From Gamarada debralockiae (lineage: Eukaryota > Ascomycota > Leotiomycetes > Helotiales > Hyphodiscaceae): a stretch of DNA of 50,086 nt. The notes under the pieces are model-generated. The model did not search any database. It worked only from the letters and a program-made list of their open reading frames with translations, and was not told where the DNA came from. Each line of letters begins with the position of its first letter. Position 1 is the stretch's first letter. The position numbers were made by a program, and so were the translations under genes. Location of the stretch: positions 1-50,086 of the forward strand of contig NXFV01000632.1 of assembly GCA_002803225.1 (NCBI GenBank). Direction: 5' to 3'. Below are positions 9,170-21,224 of this stretch, piece after piece.

Positions 9170-12055
9170 TTAGCGTCTGGTAAAGCAGCACATGATGCCG
9201 GAGCGACCCAAGAACCACAAGCAACCGATGAAACGAACGCAAGACAATACAGCTGTTGCGTACAACAGAACCGTAAAGAACTTGGCCGTACGTTTGGAAG
9301 CAGTATCATTCTATTTTCAAAGTTAGCGATGGCGATATAAAGAACAGGAGGGAATCACATACCCCGAATCCAAAGCCATCCACGCTATCACTCGTGATGA
9401 GAACTACCAACAAAGCGTTCGAGAACACCCAACAGATCAAGAGCTTGGTTCTGAAAGATTTGTAGGAATCCTCAAGGGTCTTCTTCTCATCCTCAACGAC
9501 CGGCACGTAAGGCTTAAGTGCACGCTTGACCGTAGCCTCGAATTGACTGTCAATATCCTCTTGTGGCCTATCAATTTCTTCAACAACAGCTGATTTCCCA
9601 TCAACCTTCGTAGTCTGAGCGGACGGGAGAGCATCGGCCTTGTCGGAACCTTTGGTGCCCCAGGAAACATCGTGCCAATTGCTGAAAGCGTAGACCATTA
9701 GGATGTTGATGTAGGAGGACATGAGAAGGAGGTATTGGCCGAATGAGGTAAACATGTGCCACGGGTCGAGGTACAAGAAAGATGCAACGAAGTAGAGACC
9801 GAAGGTAGCCAACAGAGCAATGATGATGATACCACCATTACCACCGGAAGATCCGAAGAAACTCTTGAAGAAGTCATCGACACTGTCGGTCTTGATAGAC
9901 GCGCCCGAGATACCGCGGACAGCCAGGTACATTGACAAAACGATGAGGTAAGCGTTGATGACACCGAAGACCACGAATGACAGGATATAGGTAATTCGTG
10001 ATCCTTTAGGTCTGTTACCTAGAGCGAGAATGAATTGAACGATCAGGAAAGCGAGGTATAGGTACTTGAGGATAGTGTTGATGATAGGCGTTGCGGTATC
10101 ACCGAAGGGCCAGCCGTGATGTTCCGAGGTGGTGCTCGATGCCGCAACGGGGGTTCCAACGAGATCCATGATAACGGAAGTAGTCAACCAAAAAGATGCT
10201 ATCATGAACCAGGAGAGGAAGACCGTGAAAATGTTATAGATCAGCTGAATGTGGAAGAAGAACATGCGAACGAAGTTGTGACCACTCTTGTACCTGCGAA
10301 TGGAAAGTTAGATCGGAACAGAGGATCAGACATCAAAAAACTTACATTCTGCCGAAGTGCATGATCGAGTACATGCTTGCCGCAAATGAACCGTTGAGCC
10401 ATCTTCTACGTTGGCCAATGAACTCAGGAGCTCCTTCAGGGACATCAGTTTCACCCTTGGCGGCTTTGATGTAAGTAAGATGCCATTTGGATCCAGCCTT
10501 GGCAACCAATTCGAAACAGAGAATTCTGTCCTCAGCCAAAAACATGTTCTTCTTGAAAATATTCATTCCTTCAATACCTTTCTTGCCGAGAATCTTAGAA
10601 AGTGTGTGGTCACCGTGGAAGTACTGCTCCAAAGGCCGTCCCATAATGGCTCTGAATCTGTATGCAGAGAAAGCTCCGGGCAACACGCTGACATATCCAA
10701 AAGAACTCTCAAGTGGCTTATCGAGAATGTTACTGATTTTGTACTCGAAGTTCTGACCAGCCACCAAGGGATTGAGAAGTTTACGGCCTCCTTTACCCAA
10801 CATAGCGTGAATTTCACCACAAGCTCCACCGAGATCCTTGTCATTGTAGAATCCCTCCCAGAGTGCAAGTAAGGATTTTGGTCCAGGCTTAGTTCCGGCA
10901 TCGAGGAGAATGCAGACTTCTGGGTTCAAAAGGCGGCCGAATGCGTTAAAGAGCCATCTGTGAGAGTTGATCTTCTTGCTGTTTTTCTGTTTCAAGCAGA
11001 ACATCATCTGGACCGGGGGAAGAGTGTTGGCGTTATCCTCCGAGGGTCGAATCAGCTGCTGGTTTGCGGTGACTGATAGTTGAGTGGTGTATTCAAAGAT
11101 ATGGGCCACCGTTTCCTTGCCATCAACATCCTTTTTCATGACACCATCCTGGTAAATACCAATGGTCGCGAGAACATCGAGTGTATCCTTATCGCAAGGG
11201 TCGATACCGTCGAAAACGAGGCACACCACGATCTTTTGCCAAGCTGGACCACCAACATTCCAGAAATCGGACTTCTTTAGATTCACAATATCGCGAATAT
11301 TTTGCATGACACCGTGAAGTGTGCGAGCAGTCAAAGTCTTGTCTTCGTTGTAGTAGGTAATGGCGATGAGGAGTTCTGTATGACGGTTGTACATGGCAGG
11401 ACGTAGATTGTAACCATTCTTCAGCGTAAACTCATCGGGATCGCAAGTGGCTGCAGTGTACCGCATGTGTGTAAATTCTTCGGTGCCTCCCTCCAAATCG
11501 TTCCTGTATTTCTGCTGAATGGCATTCTTGATCGCACTCGGTACTGGATGGTCAACACTGAGAACGCTGCCTTGAACGAGCTTAACCTTTCTTGTGGCAT
11601 AACGTTTGAGACCAGATTGAGGAGCTTGTCTCTGCCGCCACGCTTCAGTGGAACTTGTATCAGCTCGAGAGTATGGAGAGCCGGATCGATCGTAGGGGTT
11701 ATCTTGACTGTACGTCGTAGAACTACCATATTCGCTGCTGTATGGTGCAGGAGTTGTGGGAGCACCGGGGACGGCGTACGACTCTGTAAGGCTGTATGCC
11801 GACACTGGTCTCACTGGGGGCGTTCCAGTTCGAAGGTTTGATTGATCATCGTAAGGGCTCGCGAAGGGACCGGCGGTTTGTCCTTGGTGGAGTAGAGGCT
11901 GATTTCCATCCTCATCGTCCTGAGGTGGGAGATGATACTAGTACATCAAGGTTAGTAGGCGTTGAATTCAGCTCGAGGTGGATGCTTACGGTGCCTCCAG
12001 GGGGGAGATCTTGGAGCTTGTGCTCGTCATACCCTCCATTGCCGGAGTAGGCCAT
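9170..12055 (-). CDS. Chitin synthase, class III type
   Basis: Four minus-strand exons: 11990-12055, 10346-11937, 9363-10293, 9170-9310, giving 909 residues. It polymerises N-acetylglucosamine from UDP-GlcNAc into chitin at the plasma membrane. A hydrophilic, Pro/Ser/Tyr-rich N terminus of about 110 residues precedes the synthase domain. Catalytic marks are AEDR near 490 and QRRRW at 531-535, with QNFEY and LPGAFSAYR upstream. After QRRRW come several membrane spans ([19 protein letters not shown] and others), a cytosolic loop around the exon 3 middle, and terminal spans encoded by exon 4 ([17 protein letters not shown]). Length and the C-terminal tail fit fungal class III (chsB/CHS3-like) enzymes, needed for hyphal tip growth. 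The last exon was missed unless the intron at 9311-9362 is removed. Class assignment is from overall resemblance. Confidence 0.95.
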
Positions 12056-14516
12056 CTTTTCGGAGGCAATTAAATATCCTGAGATGCAGGTCTAATAATT
12101 ATCCAATTATGTTGCTGTTGCAGTCGTTGAGTCGATTGTGATGTGTTTGTCGAGAGAAGAGAAACTGGGAATCCAGGGGTGGTAGTTCAAAAACGAATGA
12201 TATGGACGCGGGTGACGTCGGTTCGCCTGGGTACTCTTGCAAATCTGGCGAGATCTCGAGAGATGCTGATTTTACTTCGTAGGGAATTCGACGCCTTTAA
12301 TGATTGACGAGGTTGAAAGAAGTTTTCTTATGTTTCACACAAGAAATGATCACTGGCTGCTTACTCGTACTGGTGTCAAGTGTGGCTACTCAACTTGCGA
12401 GGCTAAGCCTCAAAAAATATGCAGGGTTAGGACTTCACTCGTAAACACGCTCTTCTATGTACAGGTAGCTATTTTATCTCACAAGACTCAGCTCGCCGTC
12501 TCTTTCCCCTAACTTGTGCGTTGGGTGTTCCTTGACAGGTCTGAATTACGGTATTTCTCTGGTCATGCTTCAAGTTTCACTGGTGAAACAGACGGGCCAA
12601 AGATCGGCAAAACACCACGAGAGCTCAGAATAACATAGACAAAGAAGTGATTGCACAAATGTCTACTTTGATGTACCAATGGCATACGCCTCTGATTATT
12701 CAACAATAAAGAAGGTATCTCTTTGTTTCTTTTGCCGCAGCATCTCACCATCATCGCGGTGGGGGGCGCTTCTGTCAAGTGGCAAGGGTATTTTAGTACA
12801 TGTAAAAATAGAAACATCCGTAGCTTTCCTTGGGGAAATTCGCCTGCGGCCAACCCGAGCCTAGGGCCAAAAATGGTGAAAACCTGGTTGACCCTTTTTG
12901 TTGCCCTTTGAGTCTGTAATATACCATTCGAAAAATACAGAATCTTTGATGTTGCCCTAGGACTGAAAGCCCAATTGTTCAATTTGTTTGAGCGATTGAG
13001 ATGTCCTCTGGCGGTCAATTCAAGGGCACGCGTGAAGGGCTACCCGCATCGCCGCCAAAACTTTGGATTTCCCAGTAACGCTCCCAAACTCACCACAACC
13101 ATTATATATATTCTTAGAACTCTAGACGGAGTATTGATGCGTTCATCTTCTCAAACTTTACCCCAGATACTTCCTTTTCAACGCTCATCTGTTGAGGAGA
13201 TCTCTGTACCTTAATTTTCTGCGCAAAATTTGGATAGACACGCACCTTCCGCAGTCATATCAATTTTCGGCAAAGGTTGCTCGTCAGATTCGACGCCAGT
13301 ATTCTCCGGACACACCTCAGCCATTCCCGTCTTTGGTGGCAAACTAGGGGTCGGCCTCGAGGTGGAGATGATATTTTCCCAACAATTGAACAACTTGAAT
13401 ATGTATCCATCTTGTTCAAACATATCATGAAAGTAACAGAATATAGTCTCTGTAGCGAGACTCCATTGATCTATACTGAAACGCCGAACTTCAGCTGGTA
13501 AGCAGTAATATGGTGACTGTTTAACCAAAGATCAGTTACCGTATGTTGCTGCGAGATATCCTCATGAAGAGTCGAAGTGAAATCGAAAACCAATGCCGTA
13601 CTGGCTGCTAGACAACCTATGAATTGCTCATGGCCCTTTAATGGAGTCCTTTGAATGTACCTTAATCCTGTCAGACCATGGATTGTGGCTTCTTTCCCAG
13701 AAGGAATATACTTGTATCAATCCCGTATGCCCGTGGCCTCAATCGCTGAAACGGATTGAACGATTGATACAAGTCTTATTCTCCATATGTCGCAAACATA
13801 TTAATTGTCCAAACCATGGAATAGAGTCTCTTCCCCGCAATTTCGGTAGGCCGTGGCATTACTTTGTGTTTGGCAAGAAAAGATCATTAATGAAAGGGCC
13901 TCTGCCTTCCCTTTAGGCAAACCTGATTGGGTGGTCAGGTGGCGGCCCAGAAGGCGCTGCCGTGCCGTGTGAGAGTGCCTGGAAATTACGAGGGTGAGAG
14001 AGGGCCAGCTCCCGTCTCCGTTGATCTTCTTTCCTCTTCAACCTACTTCACGACGATCCTAAATAACGACACTCCATCCAGAATCAATCATCATCGGTCC
14101 TAGAATCCTCGCCGACGATGTCAATGTAGTCAAATCGATCTTACTTTCTCAGAACACCTACAGAGCTCGTCCTCTCCCACACTCGTTATTACACAATCTT
14201 CCATTCTGCGACCGCAGGGGCGCTCCTCACGATTACTTATATCTCTTCAAACAATCACCTTCTTTCCCTGTATCACGAGAACTGTCCGCATAGTGTCAGG
14301 GATACTCTTACCTTTCGCTATCTTCTCTTCCTCCATCACCCAATTGTTGAGCCGGATCTCTTTGTTTCTTCGAATACGACCTTGAAAGCGAAGTCTGGAT
14401 TTGCGCCAACACCACATCCTTCGATTCCCGCGATAATTACTTCGATAATTGTTGCACCGTAAATCCAGCGCTTCCCTAAATATCGTCTCAATTGTCGTTC
14501 GTCGAAACCATTCAAT
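12056..14516. other. Divergent upstream region between chitin synthase and opy2
   Basis: About 2.46 kb separating two divergent cell-surface genes. No coding frame with motifs. The part nearest opy2 (about 14000-14516) is pyrimidine-rich, as in long fungal leaders. A 13-bp perfect inverted repeat lies at 13710-13774. Confidence 0.5.
13710..13774. repeat. Perfect 13-bp inverted repeat with nested hairpin
   Basis: Arms ACTTGTATCAATC (13710-13722) and its exact reverse complement (13762-13774) are separated by 39 bases. Inside lies a second pair, TCAATC and GATTGA, with a nine-base loop. It could form a cruciform or RNA hairpin or be the remnant of a tiny element; function unknown. Confidence 0.75.
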
Positions 14517-15774
14517 ATGGCGTATTACAGTTCACGTTCGTACCCTTTCAGGTAGCCAGAACTCTCTTGCTAATTGATATCCAGTATCACCGAATACCCT
14601 CTTCCGCCGATGCGTTACCGGATGCGCTAACCAAACAACACCATCCTGCCCAGACTGTCCCAGTAATCAGATCTGCTCACTCGTGCCACCAACTTGCGAT
14701 GAGTGCCAAAAGACAATCTGCGTTGCGTCCTCTGCGGCCCCATCAACAATAAGTACGAGTACTCTTCACACATCGAGTTCTCCAAATGTAGGCGCAATTG
14801 CTGGTGGAGTCATTGGAGGAGTGTTGGCTATCGCAACTGTTACCTATCTAGTATGGAAATTCTGCATCAAGACCAAGAGACAACAATATGAGCAAGAGGA
14901 CTGGACAGAGGACCATGAGGAGTCGCTACCTGCCGAGAAAGACTTCACCATGCGACAAGACGCAAGGGCATCGACACATACCGTTGCTTCTATTGCATCT
15001 ACAGTCCTGACCCGTGCTTCCAACATCATTCAAATCGCCTACATTCCAGGCGTCACAAACCGATCCGCACCTTCAACACCAGGTCTTTTGGTTCCACCCG
15101 TCCCTCCGATCCCAATTGCGCTATCTTCAGCAGCCAGCACCCCAAGATATGAGCAAGAACACTTCTTCATGCCGGGCGATCTTCGAGACTCAACTTATTC
15201 AGGTATCAGTGATCGAACTTCATACGCCAGGACAAGTGTTGCTTCGACCATATATGGCAAGAACGCCATCGTCTCACCAGTCCCTGCCCAGACTGTGATC
15301 CGAGGAAAGGCTGCAGTGGTCAGCGTGAAGTCCAATGGTGCCAACAGCCCTGGAGATCTCACACCCCCCGTGCCCAGCGTGGATTACGGCAAATATGGAG
15401 TCGGTGGTCCCCCAAGTCCGGCTTTCAGTGTTGGATCAACTTTCTTGAACAGCGCGAGTGCTGCCACCCAAATGAAACCTCAAGTTGTCAGAGTTGCGAG
15501 CGGCCCAAAGAAGAGTTCGGCAGCGTCTTCTGTATCTGACGATGACGCCAATTCCCACGAAAGCCTTCTACCACGAGATTCAAACGCCATCACCATTATC
15601 GATGATACCCCCGTTCTCGAACAAGGTCCTTTCAGTGATCCACCCCAAGCTCGCCATGACAGTAGTAGCAGTCTGAGTGCTGTCATCGAGGAGGCTACGA
15701 AAACGCCGCAAGGAGGCTCAGAGAAAAAGAAAGATAGCACACCGTTCGGGGATGAACATGAAATGAAGGAATGA
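14517..15774 (+). CDS. OPY2: Opy2-like membrane anchor of MAPK signalling
   Basis: Two exons, 14517-14535 and 14585-15774, 402 residues. The first exon of 19 nt encodes MAYYSS and is joined across a 49-bp intron (GTTCGT donor, GCTAAT branch, CCAG acceptor), producing LSPNTLFRRC and a Cys-rich ectodomain with CPDCPSNQIC and CDECQKTIC spacing, as in Opy2. A Ser/Thr linker is followed by one membrane span (GAIAGGVIGGVLAIATVTYLVW) and a basic stop-transfer KTKRQQ, then a long Ser/Pro-rich cytosolic tail. Yeast Opy2 anchors Ste50 and so the HOG and filamentation MAPK modules at the plasma membrane. The in-frame ATG at 14683 would drop most of the Cys domain, so the spliced start is preferred; the donor is weak, so the exact first exon is uncertain. 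Confidence 0.85.
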
Positions 15775-17245
15775 TCACCGTCTACGTGGTGATGATCTAT
15801 CTGGAGTCTAGCACTAGATAGACTTGAACGTCAGTTACCTAGACGTGCGATGATTGGAGTTCTTTTGTCTATATTTGAAAATGCTTTCGAGCAATTAGGG
15901 AGGCGTAGTGGGAATTCGGGGAGATACTCCAGGGGAATCTGATACTTGAAAGGAAGCTTTTTCTTTGATCACTTCTTGATTCAGTGCACATAGAAATCAA
16001 TGCTCATTGCAAATCTATGCTCTCTTCACGTGATATACAATCTATTCAGTTGGCGAACGGAATAATAGCCATGAGTTTGGCGTCTTTCACGGAGAGAAGG
16101 CCTACTCACAACTGATCAGAGATAGAAAGCTGCCCAACGTCTCAACACTCCCACTTCCCCGGACGTTGGTGCCTGATGAAAGGATAAAGCCTTTTCTGTC
16201 CTTCATGGCGCTTGCTGGTCGGCATCTTTCCACTGACTTTATCCATATGTGAGCACATTGGAGGAATTAAAGGGATTTAATTATGTCAGCAAGACATTTG
16301 CATTCGCTCACGCTTGATAAATAAAAATATTCTGCATCAAAAATTTTGAGTCGCTCGATGGGAAGAACAATCAATTGTTGGACATCTATTCTCGTGCACC
16401 CCTCTAACCCTCAACTTCGACCCGTTCTCGTGCGATTTCTCTCTCTCGTCTCAAACGCCCTCCCCATTGTCGTCTCACGTGATGGTTGTTCTAGACTCTT
16501 CAAAGCGTGAATTCGGTGTATTTGACTGATTTTAGCCCTGATCGTCTCTTAGATCGTCTATTCGATCATCTCAAGTCTGCCTTTGCACGAAACCACCCAC
16601 TCCAGGCTTTATGAAGCGCTCTTTAACCGCCGCTTTAATTCTCAGCTTTGGCGAGAGACGGGCCTCTTCCTAGAGCAGAATTCTTGGGATGCAGGTAGTA
16701 CAATGCGTGTTGTACCTGCCACCACCAAGATACTGTAACTTTCCATCTTCGTCTCTGATCTTCTTTCAACATCTCGGTATTTGTCCTCCATCGAATCGTA
16801 CAGAATCGCCATCAGATTAGATTTCACTCTGGCGCTTTGCTCTAGACGCTCCCCCCACGCAACGAACGAAAGCTTCACGTCGAACTCCCACCGACAATTG
16901 CCGCCAAATTTTGAGTTTGATCTACGTCTCTATTCTCCAAAAGTCCGAGCATTCAGTACTTGCGCCGACCGGTTGCGAAGTCGATCTTCCAAACTTTCTC
17001 CACGCAGACGATCTCATCAGGCTGCTTCCCGTCAACTGTTCAGGCGGCCAGGCCTCCTATCACTTGTCCTATCTCGTGTGTGCCCGTGCTTCTCACTTAC
17101 CAAAAAGACTCTGCCGGAGATCGACGCTCTCCACACAGTGCAGAGTGGTTCCTTGAAGAATTGATTCCTTTCCCGCCGATTATACGAATCTGTTCAGCGG
17201 GCAATCTCTCTGCAACCTCCGTACGCCCTCGAAACATACTCCGTC
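15775..17245. other. opy2 3' flank and ras-2 upstream region
   Basis: About 1.47 kb without a supported gene. The last roughly 800 bases are rich in C and T with scattered TTC/CTC runs, as expected of a long leader of the Ras gene. Several short upstream ATGs occur. Confidence 0.5.
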
Positions 17246-18023
17246 ATGGCGGGTAAGATGGTGCTGTACAAGCTGGTGGTGTTGGGTGACGGTGGCGTTG
17301 GGAAAACAGCCTTGACAATACAATTGACTCTACAACATTTCGTCGAGACTGTAAGTATTCGACCTCTATTGCCAAGCCAGCATGATCTCTATAATGCTGA
17401 AAACCCCGTACTTACAAAATCCCTAGTATGATCCCACCATCGAAGATTCCTACCGAAAGCAAGTTGTGATAGATGGCCAATCTTGTATGTTGGAGGTTCT
17501 CGATACCGCGGGCCAAGAAGAATATACAGCACTACGAGACCAGTGGATTCGCGATGGAGAAGGATTTGTGCTTGTCTACAGCATTTCGTCGAGGTCATCG
17601 TTCACAAGGATTCAAAGATTTCACAACCAGATCCAGCGAGTCAAGGAGTCCTCAGCATCTTCGCCCTCATATACCGGGTCTCCAATATCTTCAGTGGCAC
17701 CCTCGGCCCCGGTCCCAATAATGCTCGTTGGAAACAAGAGCGACAGAGTTACGGAGCGGGAGGTCTCTACACAAGAAGGGCATGCGCTAGCGCGAGAGTT
17801 GGGATGCGAGTTTGTGGAGGCATCGGCAAAGAACTGCATCAACGTCGAGAAGGCTTTCTACGATGTGGTACGGCAGCTGCGCCGGCAACGCATGCAGAGC
17901 AGCGTCAGGCAACTGCCAGGGGCAGTAAGGGGGTCTCGAATGGGAACTGGGGACGGAATGGGCACTCGAGACGAAAGTCGAAAATATCGCAAGAAAGATA
18001 AGACGAAGTGTACGATTTTATGA
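17246..18023 (+). CDS. ras2: Ras GTPase, ras-2 subfamily
   Basis: Exons 17246-17350 and 17427-18023 (76-bp intron, GTAAGT donor, CCCTAG acceptor) encode 233 residues. All G motifs are present: GDGGVGKT (14-21), effector [20 protein letters not shown] and a SAK triplet. The phosphate-loop Gly equivalent to Ras Gly12 is conserved. It is a membrane-bound molecular switch controlling hyphal growth and cAMP/MAPK signalling. Relative to H-Ras there is an insertion rich in Ser and Pro ([14 protein letters not shown]) before the NKSD strand, a feature I recall from Neurospora RAS-2. The tail is polybasic and ends CTIL; a terminal Leu favours geranylgeranylation over farnesylation. It follows opy2 on the same strand. 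Confidence 0.95.
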
Positions 18024-21000
18024 GAAGGTCGTCCCCTTGGATCTGCGACCCTCTGTTTGGGCGCGCATTGAGGATTCCAGCTCTTACGAAGCATGAGCAT
18101 ATACGAAGTTTACGACACTCTTTTTGAGCAGAAGCTTTGACTATCTGTTACATTACGAACTTCCACCTCCTCGCAGCCCTCCTCCGACTTCCCTTCCTTC
18201 TTCCTCTGCAGCGTTGCTCGAATTTCAACCTGACTCGGCGAACGGAGTACCAAAAGAGAGGCATATGGCGTATTCATGTACTCACGGATTCGATAACTAT
18301 TCTCGACATCAAGGAAAGATCTTCCTTCAAGCGGATTGGGGTCTTTGGCGCATTCTGGATGTATCTCACATTTCAAATTTTTACTCTTCTACAAGTCCAT
18401 ATTTGGTAGCGAAGGGGTGGATGGATAGCTAGCATGAAGGAAGAAGGAAAGATGTTGATCAAAATCAGCATTCATGAGAGATTCCAATTTCCACATCTGT
18501 AAAAGTGATGGGATTTGCATCAAATGTCTCTCTCTCACCTTCAATATCGATGTCTCTATCAGCCATAAAAGCCCCCTCCAAAGGCATCCCCCACCTCAGA
18601 CACAGAGCAAGAAGAAAATTCCACCAGCCTACGTCCCCAAAATTAATTTAAAGCCCCCACTAGGCCATGAACATATCTTACTGCAGCGGATGTTCCTGCA
18701 GCTACTCAAGTACGTCCTCCAACCCTACCGTGCCATGTTTTCACTGCCCTGCAACGGTGAACGGTGACTCCTGAAACGGCACCTTCCCAAAACACCGCGA
18801 CCCTCCGTGCGGGAGGACCAAATCCAAAGGACCAAGACGTATGGCCCCGCTATTGTGTACCTCTTTGGCCCTGGCGTAGGCTTTAGAATCAGACAGGTGC
18901 TGTGCCTTGTAAGAAAGGTGTCGTGGGACCGAGAAATCTGACACAGACAAAGGATTTGTACGTGCATTCGGAGACAGCGAGAGGCACAGGAAGAGACGGA
19001 TGATATGTTCAATAATACTTATCTTCTTCGGTATGTACCTAATACTCCCGGCATTACACCTGCCTATTGTATCAATAGGACCTTTACCGACTGGCTCACT
19101 CGCGGCAAATAGACTTTCTTGTCAGATCAGAATTGGGGAAAGCCATGCACATCCGGCGTCTTGTAACCATACAAGCGCCAGCCAATGTAGCACGTTCTCA
19201 CCTCTTCCCTAAGTCTAAAAAGGAAAGATACTTGAGACAACGGCGTACCCAAAGGCTCGGTATGGTCGTCGGCCGGACCTTACGTGCCTGTCTCCTTCAA
19301 CGCGTATGGATACGGCGCAGCGAAGTGATTCAGCGTTCCCGTCTTCCCCCCGCACGGGCTTGATTTATGTGCCGTTCATGACTCCCGTACGGGACATGAT
19401 GAGGAGAGACAGCCAGCGGCGGAGGTGGGGAGGCAGTGGTGGGTTTGGCAATCGAATGGTGACAGGAAGGAATGTCTTAAGGTGAGGGTGGCATCTGATA
19501 TCAGATAAGGCTATTTGGGACCGAGGGGGGATGTGCTTTTTAGTATACATCTCAAATGGACGAAGGAGCTAAAATGGTAACGGTCCAGAGTTCTGAAAAC
19601 TTTGGCATCCTTAAAGACGTATGGTGTTGTGCTTCTTTGTGATGGGTATTGGAGCATCGATGGTGGAAAATATGGATAAAAGTGTGCGTGTACATATGTT
19701 GATTGCAGGGTCATGAGACAGTACCAAAAGTGTGCAAACTTGGTATTCTATAGCTATAGAGTTATGTCAATCCTTGAAGTCTCGAAGAAAATGGACTTTG
19801 GGTTTCAAGGTTGCTGTTCCCCTCCGTCTCCTCGAGGAGGGGACTTGCGGGTCTCCCACTGGAGCATCTTCACTGTCGTACTCAATACTCAGTCTGAGAT
19901 TCTTTCATTCTAATCATCTGGGCCAAATCCACAGCAGTCGAACTCGAACCGCATCTCCGACTACTCCATGGGTGTACTGTATCACGTCAAATGCGAACTC
20001 TGTGAACTCTATCTCGTCCACATTCGTCACGCTCCTGCAGCCAGAAAAAGCAAAGAAAAAAAGTTTTCGCTTCCCCCGAACGAAACTCGCTTCTTCCGTA
20101 ACTAATGCAGACAGTATGCATTGCATATTGCCTGCCTGCATTTCTAGTGGGGATTTGGGAAAGTGATGCCGCTTTTTGGGTGGGTGAATCCTCTTGAACC
20201 AATGCACGGGGAGCTAATGGGTCACGTGTCCCTTTGCATATCTGTTGGCAACGGTCATACATAACCGGTGTATTCCCATAGTTAAGGCAAAAACAGAGGG
20301 AAGGACACTTCTGTGTAACCCCGCATGCTTGGTATGTGCTTCGTATGTTTCATGAATAATCGTTCACACGGGTTTTCACGTGTGGAGAAGTGCAGAGGAC
20401 CGAAGAACGACCGAGGTGTTTTCCTGCTGCCCGTTGGAGTTTGGATGCTGTGACAGAAGTTTGGATTGGTGATGACCATTACATCTTACCACTGTATCTT
20501 ACCACTGCGTAATCCTCACATGGATGTACGGGAGAATCCACAAGCAAGTAAATCTGATCTAGGCTCGGCCCGGCTATGATATCCAGGGGCCGATGGTGAT
20601 CCGGGGCATCTGAATATGCGGTCAGCCATGGGGATGATAGGCCGGCTGTATGAGCGAGATACTGGGAGAGTTATGGACACTTGATTACCGAGTCGACTCG
20701 AGCCATCGAAAAGTAGGTCAAGTCCAAGATAGTTCAATCCAAATTGCAAACTATCAATCTCTGACATAGATTGGACAACTCAAGCTCTGATGTTCAGTAC
20801 GAACCCTATGGTTCGTGAATCAAGCACCCGCTGAAAGTACTAGAGAGGGGTCTGGGATCAATGCGTGTATGCGCGACTCGAGTGAGTGACGGTCACCCGG
20901 AACAAGAAGTGATAGATCAGGGTCATTGCCTGTACTAGAACGGGAATTTGCAGGACTGAATCGGAACGACATGACTTGATTTGTTGCTCGAAATCCTCGA

Positions 21001-21224
21001 ACTCAGATTACCAGCTGAGCCTATGAGCCTTTTGATCCCCAATTACGTGCAGTTTGAAACTTGAAACAATGCTGTGATCCTGTGAAATATGTCCAACACA
21101 AACCGTCTTTATTACGTCTTTTGTCCAAATCCCAGGAACTTTTCCAGCGCGTTTTATTATCCAAATACTTGCAACATCGCTCAAGCCAATGTGCGTAATC
21201 TTAACATCATTCGAGGTGCAATGC
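18024..21224. other. 3.2-kb gene-free region
   Basis: Downstream flank of ras-2 and, at the far end, of the minus-strand membrane protein gene. Open frames up to about 140 codons occur on both strands in mirrored positions and show no motif, no consistent splice structure and no family resemblance. A 12-bp direct repeat occurs at 20483-20507. No tRNA-like cloverleaf was recognised. Confidence 0.5.
20483..20507. repeat. 12-bp tandem direct repeat
   Basis: ATCTTACCACTG occurs at 20483-20494 and again at 20496-20507, one base apart. Small replication-slippage type duplication; no function suggested. Confidence 0.85.

Noticed and set aside
8875..9340. Plus-strand frames of about 90-100 codons near the chitin synthase 3' end
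   Set aside because: They overlap the last, well-supported chitin synthase exon on the other strand and its intron.
12563..13018. Minus-strand frame of 151 codons in the chitin synthase/opy2 spacer
   Set aside because: No motif, mirrored by plus-strand frames, unusual start context; most likely chance.
19732..20166. Plus-strand frame of 144 codons in the 18-21 kb desert
   Set aside because: Composition resembles translated non-coding DNA, an overlapping frame of similar length exists on the other strand, no family recognised.
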